Assembly: GCA_964389685.1 (NCBI GenBank) | Contig: CAYMFM010000114.1 | Location: 1 to 8,709, forward strand | Direction: 5' to 3' | Origin: G020353115 sp964389685 | Lineage (GTDB): Bacteria > Bacteroidota > Bacteroidia > Bacteroidales > VadinHA17 | Length of the DNA stretch: 8,709 nucleotides | Part shown: one piece after another, positions 4,920 through 8,709 of the stretch | Position numbering within the stretch: position 1 is the first letter of the stretch | Layout: each line of letters begins with the position of its first letter | Translations under genes and position numbers: made by a program | Notes under the pieces: model-generated | Told to the model about the DNA's origin: nothing | The model's database searches: none | Seen by the model: the letters and a program-made list of their open reading frames with translations, nothing else

Positions 4920-5615
4920 TTATCCCAACTCGCTTATTTTTCTCAACAATTCCATATTACGGATCTCTATCGTTTTACCCTCAATGCGTAACAAACCATC
5001 TTTCCTGAATTCCGAAAGGGTCCGAATCACATTTTCCGTCCTCATCTCAATCAGATCGCCCACTTCTTTCCTGGAGATGGGCAGATCGAATTTGGCAGAG
5101 TGATATATCTGATCTGCAAATAGTAATATGATATAGGCAATTCTTCCCCGCAGTTGCTTGCCGGCAAGATCAATCTGGGTTTTCATTACCTGGTCAGAAA
5201 TGATACTCATTTTTTCAAGGATACTTAAAGCAAAGTCACCATTCCGTTTGATAATGGATACAATTGTATCCAGATAAATGAAACATAAAGAGGAATCTTC
5301 CAATGCCTGGATGGAATAGAGGTGATTTGAATTGGAAAAAACCGTTAGCAATCCGATAAAATCCATCGGTTTTGCAATGCTGATGATGTGCTCATGCCTT
5401 CCTGTTGCTTTCTTATACAATTTAACCAGTCCCTCTTTCAAATAAATGAAGTTTTTAATCTCTTCTCCTTCATGACAGATGACCTCTCCCCGTTTGAAAT
5501 CAAGTTCCCGCTTGTTGAGATTGACCTCCAAGAGTTCCTCTTGGCTTAATTCATCAAAAAGGTAAGATTTATAACCACACGTTTCGCATGTAAATTGCTT
5601 TTCTTTGTCGTTCAT
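4920..5615 (-). CDS. Crp/Fnr family transcriptional regulator with FNR-like cysteines, 231 aa
   Basis: The N-terminal effector domain is a cyclic-nucleotide-binding-like beta barrel (about 30-120; KRGEVICHEGEEIKNFIYLKEG). A dimerisation helix follows, then a C-terminal winged HTH (about 178-205; LPISRKEVGDLIEMRTENVIR). Cysteines C10-x2-C13 and C111 fall where E. coli FNR has C20, C23 and C122, with spacing C10 to C111 of 101 against 102 in FNR. The FNR C29 position is Leu19, and C47 is an additional cysteine. In the recognition helix E194 and R198 match FNR E209 and R213, while FNR S212 is I197. The protein is therefore probably an oxygen or redox sensor, though a complete FNR-type cluster needs a different fourth ligand. 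The ATG at 5615 gives the normal N-terminus; an upstream ATG at 5660 lies in the operator region and adds 15 atypical residues. It is divergent from the SQR-like operon. Confidence 0.87.
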   Translation of the reverse strand: MNDKEKQFTCETCGYKSYLFDELSQEELLEVNLNKRELDFKRGEVICHEGEEIKNFIYLKEGLVKLYKKATGRHEHIISIAKPMDFIGLLTVFSNSNHLYSIQALEDSSLCFIYLDTIVSIIKRNGDFALSILEKMSIISDQVMKTQIDLAGKQLRGRIAYIILLFADQIYHSAKFDLPISRKEVGDLIEMRTENVIRTLSEFRKDGLLRIEGKTIEIRNMELLRKISELG

Positions 5616-5646
5616 TAAAATTAATGTTTCGATACATCTATATATT

Positions 5647-5676
5647 ATGATATATAACATTATTGATATATATCAT
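5647..5676. promoter_or_regulatory. Perfect 30-bp inverted repeat containing an FNR-like box
   Basis: The arms ATGATATATA (5647-5656) and TATATATCAT (5667-5676) are exact reverse complements around a 10-nt spacer. Within it, 5663-5676 reads TTGAT-ATAT-ATCAT, a 9/10 match to the FNR consensus TTGAT-N4-ATCAA. A weaker copy, ATGAT-ATAT-AACAT, lies at 5647-5660. The site is 32-68 nt upstream of the Fnr-like start codon and about 60 nt upstream of the predicted SQR-like transcription start, fitting autoregulation plus activation of the divergent operon. Binding by the local regulator is inferred. Confidence 0.6.
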
Positions 5677-5686
5677 GGTCGAAAAT

Positions 5687-5702
5687 TTTACAGTGATGTA
5701 AA
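5687..5702. promoter_or_regulatory. Perfect 6-4-6 palindrome overlapping the -33 region of the SQR-like promoter
   Basis: TTTACA-GTGA-TGTAAA is a perfect dyad with the 4-nt spacer seen in Crp/Fnr-family sites. It ends 7 nt before the -7 box of the plus-strand promoter, so a protein bound here would cover the -33 region and most likely repress. The half-site differs from FNR TTGAT, so a different regulator could be involved. Confidence 0.5.
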
Positions 5703-5709
5703 CCTGAAA

Positions 5710-5717
5710 TACATTTG
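5710..5717 (+). promoter_or_regulatory. -7 box of the promoter for the SQR-like operon
   Basis: TACATTTG matches the Bacteroidota -7 consensus TAnnTTTG exactly. At the expected -33 distance only a T-rich stretch (TTTTAC) is found rather than TTTG, which would suit a promoter that depends on an activator such as one bound at 5647-5676. The predicted start is near 5723, leaving a leader of about 56 nt to the ATG at 5780. Confidence 0.55.
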
Positions 5718-5779
5718 CACAAAATCAGGGATTTCTAAAAATATTATAAATCGAAGAACAAAACAAACATATTTATCCA

Positions 5780-7009
5780 ATGAAGAAAATTGTAATACTT
5801 GGAGGAGGGACTGGAGGTACCATCATGGCTAACAAACTCCGCAAAACCCTTGAGCGCGCTGAGTGGGAAATCACACTGGTTGACCAGCATAAAACCCACT
5901 ATTATCAGCCGGGATTTCTGTTTATCCCTTTTGGCATATATAACAAATACGATGTAATGAAGCCTAAAAGTGATTTCTTCCCGGCCGGAGTAAACGTGAT
6001 CTATTCCACGATTGACCGGATTGAAGGGAAAAACAACACCGTACACCTCGAAGGTGGTAAAGTCTTGCGGTATGATTTTCTCATTATTGCAACAGGAACA
6101 CAAATAAAACCGGAAGAGACACCCGGATTGAAGGAGGAACTTTGGTACAAAGAGATTTTTGACTTTTACACCATTGAAGGAGCTGTAGCTCTGCGTGAAT
6201 TTTTCAGGACCTGGCAGGGAGGCCGGTTGGTGATGAATATAGCTGAACTCCCATATAAATGTCCGGTGGCTCCCCTTGAATTCGTTTTTCTTGCCGATGC
6301 CTATTTCCACGAGATCGGCATACGGGATAAGGTTGAAATAACCTATGTTACCCCGTTGCCGGGAGCATTTACCAAACCCCAGGCAACAAAAATGCTGGGG
6401 CAGCTACTGGAAGAGAAAAACATCAAGGTGGTTCCCGAATTTTATCTGGAGCGGGTTGACAATGTGGAAAAGAAAATCATCTCCTACGATGAGCAGGAGA
6501 TCCCGTTTGATGTACTCACCATTGTCCCCGTAAATATGGGCAGTGATATGATAGAAAGAAGTGGTATGGGGGATGACTTAAATTTCGTTCCCACGGATAA
6601 ATACACCCTGCAATCGGAACAATTCGAAAATGTATTCGTGCTGGGAGATGCCTCGAACATTCCAACTTCCAAAGCCGGGTCAGTGGTGCATTTTGCTGCT
6701 GATGTTCTGGTTGAAAACCTGATGAGCGCTATTGAAGGCAGGCCCTTGCTGGCAAAATTTGACGGACACTCCAACTGTTACATTGAAACCGGTTTCGGAA
6801 AAGGATCCATCATTGACTTCAATTACGAAACCGAACCTCTGCCGGGAACTTTTCCTCTTCCCGGGATCGGTCCATTCGGACTGCTGCAAAATACCAAAAT
6901 GAATCATTACGGGAAGGTATTGTTCAGGTGGATATACTGGCATATCCTGTTGCGCGGTAAGGAGATGCCCATTGAATCGGAGATGTCCATGGCGGGTAAA
7001 AAACTATAA
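5780..7009 (+). CDS. Sulfide:quinone oxidoreductase-like FAD-dependent oxidoreductase, 409 aa
   Basis: A two-dinucleotide-binding-domain flavoprotein of the SQR/FCSD group. The FAD-binding GGGTGG (8-13) follows the first beta strand, ATG (104-106) is the mid-chain FAD motif, and VFVLGDASN (285-293) is the second FAD motif. The protein has only two cysteines, C161 (YKCPVAPLE) and C333 (SNCYIETG). These lie where SQRs have the redox pair that bridges over the flavin, and their separation of 172 residues equals that of the pair C178/C350 in Acidianus SQR. The third SQR cysteine (near 120-130) is absent. The C-terminal amphipathic stretch KVLFRWIYWHILLRG (379-393) should anchor it to the membrane, where electrons would go to the quinone. 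Sulfide to sulfane sulfur/polysulfide is the likely reaction. It leads the operon. No Shine-Dalgarno sequence is seen. Confidence 0.85.
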   Translation: MKKIVILGGGTGGTIMANKLRKTLERAEWEITLVDQHKTHYYQPGFLFIPFGIYNKYDVMKPKSDFFPAGVNVIYSTIDRIEGKNNTVHLEGGKVLRYDFLIIATGTQIKPEETPGLKEELWYKEIFDFYTIEGAVALREFFRTWQGGRLVMNIAELPYKCPVAPLEFVFLADAYFHEIGIRDKVEITYVTPLPGAFTKPQATKMLGQLLEEKNIKVVPEFYLERVDNVEKKIISYDEQEIPFDVLTIVPVNMGSDMIERSGMGDDLNFVPTDKYTLQSEQFENVFVLGDASNIPTSKAGSVVHFAADVLVENLMSAIEGRPLLAKFDGHSNCYIETGFGKGSIIDFNYETEPLPGTFPLPGIGPFGLLQNTKMNHYGKVLFRWIYWHILLRGKEMPIESEMSMAGKKL

Positions 7010-7026
7010 ATTAAATACCAGAAACC

Positions 7027-7701
7027 ATGTCTGATAAAAATATACAGGTACAGATTGATGAGATCAATCAAAAGCTTGATCTTGTGCTGCACTATGTCAA
7101 TGAACAACGGTTGAAGAGTGAACGCATGGAGGATCTGGTAACAGACGTTTCCATCATCGGCAAAGATTTGTTTGACACGGCAGTCTATGAGCTTGATAAT
7201 CAGGGCATAGAGCTGGATGTCGAAGAGATGAAGGTTTTAGCCTTTAAACTGATCAAAAATACAGGAAACTTTACCCGTGTTCTTGAAATGTTCGAAAGTG
7301 CCATTGATTTTATTATGGACGCGGGACCCGTAGCAAGAGAGGTGATCATTGACCTGATCAAGAAACTACATGAGTTTGAGCAAAAGGGCTATTTTGAGTT
7401 TTTCAATGAACTTTACCGGATCATGGACAACATTATTATCAATTATTCTAAAGAAGATGTGCGGTTGCTGGCAGATAATATTGTCACCATTCTCGATACG
7501 GTAAAGAACCTTACCCAACCGGAAATGCTGAAGGCGATGAACAATGCGGTGAACATTTATAAAAACCTTGGAACGGAAGAGATTGAAGAATATTCCCTGT
7601 TTAAAGCGCTGCGTGAAATGAGGTCGCCGGAAATGAGACGGGTGATCGGTTTTATCATGACCTTTTTAAAAAATTTATCAAGAGAACATAACGTCAACTA
7701 A
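7027..7701 (+). CDS. DUF1641 domain-containing protein, 224 aa
   Basis: An all-helical protein. Residues 5-35 are a coiled-coil-like helix (QIDEINQKLDLVLHYV), followed by several amphipathic helices. The DUF1641 signature is near the C-terminus (189-219; YSLFKALREMRSPEMRRVIGF, with the L-x2-L-R-x2-R-x-P-E pattern and a hydrophobic helix after it). There are no cysteines and no signal peptide. The family has no established activity; it occurs beside SQR-like flavoproteins and formate-dehydrogenase genes, so it is commonly thought to assist a membrane or quinone-linked oxidoreductase. It lies 17 nt after the SQR-like gene, certainly in the same operon, so a role as its partner or membrane organiser is reasonable but inferred. 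Confidence 0.83.
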   Translation: MSDKNIQVQIDEINQKLDLVLHYVNEQRLKSERMEDLVTDVSIIGKDLFDTAVYELDNQGIELDVEEMKVLAFKLIKNTGNFTRVLEMFESAIDFIMDAGPVAREVIIDLIKKLHEFEQKGYFEFFNELYRIMDNIIINYSKEDVRLLADNIVTILDTVKNLTQPEMLKAMNNAVNIYKNLGTEEIEEYSLFKALREMRSPEMRRVIGFIMTFLKNLSREHNVN

Positions 7702-7733
7702 TCACAAATTATTAATCATAAAAACGTATAACT

Positions 7734-8045
7734 ATGGCAACAAAAAACATTGCGGGAGTCTCTGTTAATGTGGATGATGAGGGGTATTTAACCGATCCTT
7801 CACAATGGACCAGAGAAATTGCAACTGAAATTGCAAAAGAAGAAAATATTGAATTGACTGATAAGCATTTTGAAGTATTGGAATTCCTGAGAAAAGAGTT
7901 CAAAACAGGTGCGCAGTTAACCATTCGGAAAGTAGGTAAATCAGGTATTATAGATATTAAAGGATTATACGACCTGTTTCCCGGAGGACCGTTGAAAAAA
8001 TCATCGAGAATTGCCGGCATATCAAAACCGGCCAGTTGTGTTTAA
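7734..8045 (+). CDS. TusE/DsrC-family sulfur carrier protein lacking CysB, 103 aa
   Basis: It follows the DsrC/TusE pattern over its full length: VNVDDEGYLTDPSQW (11-25), IELTDKHFEVLEFLRKEF (39-56), LYDLFPGGP (78-86) and the C-terminal arm RIAGISKPASCV (92-103). The penultimate C102 is CysA, the sulfur-carrying cysteine. CysB of true DsrC, eleven residues before CysA, is Ser91 here (KKSSRIAG where DsrC has the motif ACKIAG). C102 is the only cysteine, so the intramolecular disulfide or the DsrAB trisulfide chemistry of DsrC is not possible. The protein should act as a one-cysteine persulfide carrier like TusE. No dsrAB genes are seen. It sits between DUF1641 and the DsrE-like gene, which suits it to take sulfane sulfur made by the SQR-like enzyme and pass it on. 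Confidence 0.88.
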   Translation: MATKNIAGVSVNVDDEGYLTDPSQWTREIATEIAKEENIELTDKHFEVLEFLRKEFKTGAQLTIRKVGKSGIIDIKGLYDLFPGGPLKKSSRIAGISKPASCV

Positions 8046-8064
8046 TCCGTTAATCCAGAATAAA

Positions 8065-8568
8065 ATGAATCAGAAAGAAGAAAAACCATTAAAAAAAGTA
8101 TGCATCATCTGTGCAAAGGGAAGTATTGAAGATGTATATGCAACACTGGTAATGGCGAACGGAGCCGTTATGGAGGGTATTGAGGCCAAGGTGTTCTTTA
8201 CCTTTTTCGGATTGGATGCCATTACAAAAAAACAGATGAAAAAGTTACATACGGGTGTGGTGGGGAATCCTGCCATGAGGATGCCCGGAGGAATCCCCTT
8301 CCCCACGCTGCTGGGTATTATTCCCGGGGTGGAAACTGGTGTGTCCGTCATGATGAAAAAGCAGATGGAAAATCTGGATATACCACCCGTAGATGAATTC
8401 CTCGATATGATAACAGCAGGGGGTGGAGAGATTTATGCATGCAAACTGGCTACAGATATGTTTAAATTGAAGAAAGAGGATCTTTCCGAACATGTTATTG
8501 ATATCATCACCATAGGTGATTTCTATGCGATGGCTGGTGGTGAAAATACACAAATAATTTTTACCTAA
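8065..8568 (+). CDS. DsrE/DsrF/DrsH-like (DsrE2-type) sulfurtransferase family protein, 167 aa
   Basis: The DsrE fold begins with KKVCIICAKGSIEDVYATLVMANGA (10-34), followed by EAKVFFTFFGLDAI (40-53) and the late strand GGEIYACKLATDMF (120-133), where the DsrE2 family keeps an active cysteine. Candidate sulfur-binding residues are C126 and the pair C13/C16. The glycine/proline-rich middle (GNPAMRMPGGIPFP, 67-80) is typical of the longer DsrE2 members that occur beside SQR, TusA or rhodanese genes. ATG 8065 is chosen because the protein then begins 10 residues before the first strand and does not overlap the DsrC-like gene. A start at 8011 would overlap it by 35 nt and add 18 residues unlike the family. 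The likely role is persulfide exchange with the DsrC-like carrier. It is the last gene of the operon. Confidence 0.83.
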   Translation: MNQKEEKPLKKVCIICAKGSIEDVYATLVMANGAVMEGIEAKVFFTFFGLDAITKKQMKKLHTGVVGNPAMRMPGGIPFPTLLGIIPGVETGVSVMMKKQMENLDIPPVDEFLDMITAGGGEIYACKLATDMFKLKKEDLSEHVIDIITIGDFYAMAGGENTQIIFT

Positions 8569-8595
8569 ACGGAGCAATAGTTTTTCATTCGGCTT

Positions 8596-8625
8596 AATCC
8601 CTGTATGTTTACAGGGATTTTTTTT
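8596..8625 (+). terminator. Intrinsic terminator of the SQR-like/DsrE operon
   Basis: AATCCCTGTA (8596-8605) and TACAGGGATT (8610-8619) form a perfect 10-bp stem with a TGTT loop, followed by an uninterrupted T-run (8618-8625). It stands 28 nt after the DsrE-like stop codon and 30 nt before the MobA-like ATG, so the MobA-like gene is probably a separate transcript. Confidence 0.9.
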
Positions 8626-8654
8626 GCTATTTTGTAAAATATTATTGCCATTTC

Positions 8655-8709
8655 ATGGATCCGCAACAGGTAACAGGAATTATTCTGGCAGGAGGCAACA
8701 GCTCAAGAA
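8655..8709 (+). CDS. MobA-like molybdenum-cofactor NTP-transferase (partial, only N-terminus in window)
   Basis: Only the first 18 residues are visible: MDPQQVTGIILAGGNSSR. GIILAGGxSxR is the nucleotide-binding signature of MobA-type nucleotidyltransferases (molybdenum cofactor guanylyltransferase, and the related MocA). MobA attaches GMP to molybdopterin to make the form used by DMSO-reductase-family enzymes. The conserved Gly-Gly and Arg needed to bind the nucleotide are present. The window ends before the domain can be judged, so other NTP-transferases (MocA, CTP:molybdopterin, sugar nucleotidyltransferases) are not excluded. No Shine-Dalgarno sequence is seen. Confidence 0.6.
   Translation, partial: MDPQQVTGIILAGGNSSR

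Noticed and set aside
5616..5660. N-terminal extension of the Fnr-like regulator from ATG 5660
   Set aside because: The extra 15 residues are encoded by the AT-rich operator region and are not typical; ATG 5615 gives the usual distance to the CxxC motif.
5744..6310. 188-codon open frame on the minus strand opposite the SQR-like gene
   Set aside because: It is antisense to a well-supported flavoprotein, has no recognisable domain, and runs through the divergent promoter region.
8011..8064. Upstream start for the DsrE-like gene
   Set aside because: It would overlap the end of the DsrC-like gene by 35 nt and add 18 residues unlike the family; ATG 8065 fits the fold start.
8245..8577. 110-codon open frame on the minus strand
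   Set aside because: Antisense to the DsrE-like gene; its sequence is explained by that gene.

Overview
The window looks like a chromosomal piece from an anaerobic or facultatively anaerobic member of the Bacteroidota. This is inferred from two promoter elements that match the Bacteroidota -7 consensus TAnnTTTG (one with a TTTG exactly 20 nt upstream), from many starts that lack a Shine-Dalgarno sequence, and from AT-rich spacers. The gene content (ferredoxin-type MinD ATPases, NifX-like proteins, DUF134, DUF5320, an FNR-type regulator, sulfide oxidoreductase, DsrC/DsrE) is typical of anaerobes. No rRNA, tRNA, CRISPR array or intact insertion sequence is visible.

Left part, minus strand (5615 down to 1). 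Reading in the direction of transcription: a Crp/Fnr regulator, a DUF134 HTH/zinc-ribbon protein with its own promoter, a glycine-rich DUF5320 protein, a small glycine-rich zinc-ribbon protein, a cupin, a NifX-like protein, two tandem MinD-type ATPases that each carry an inserted two-cluster ferredoxin domain, and a second NifX-like protein. A partial Old Yellow Enzyme family flavoenzyme runs off the left edge. The NifX-MinD-MinD-NifX core is tightly coupled (12-nt gap, then two 4-nt ATGA overlaps). It resembles the core of the orange protein (ORP) clusters known from Desulfovibrio, in which a NifX-family protein binds a Mo-Cu-S cluster and works with MinD-type Fe-S ATPases.

Right part, plus strand (5780 to 8568). 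A compact operon encodes a sulfide:quinone-oxidoreductase-like flavoprotein, a DUF1641 protein, a TusE/DsrC-like protein with only the C-terminal cysteine, and a DsrE-family protein. It is closed by a strong intrinsic terminator at 8596-8625. A MobA-like molybdenum-cofactor nucleotidyltransferase begins at 8655 and is cut by the right edge.

The two halves diverge from a 164-bp control region (5616-5779). This holds a perfect 30-bp inverted repeat containing a near-consensus FNR box, a second perfect 6-4-6 palindrome, and a TAnnTTTG -7 box. The most economical reading, which is inference, is a redox-controlled locus: the FNR-like regulator (three of the four FNR cluster cysteines kept) coordinates a sulfide-oxidation/sulfur-carrier operon with an ORP-like metal-sulfur-cluster operon. 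Other points of interest are a long two-part stem-loop between the DUF5320 and zinc-ribbon genes, an 80-bp overlap of the DUF134 and DUF5320 reading frames, and a palindrome over the predicted DUF134 transcription start.
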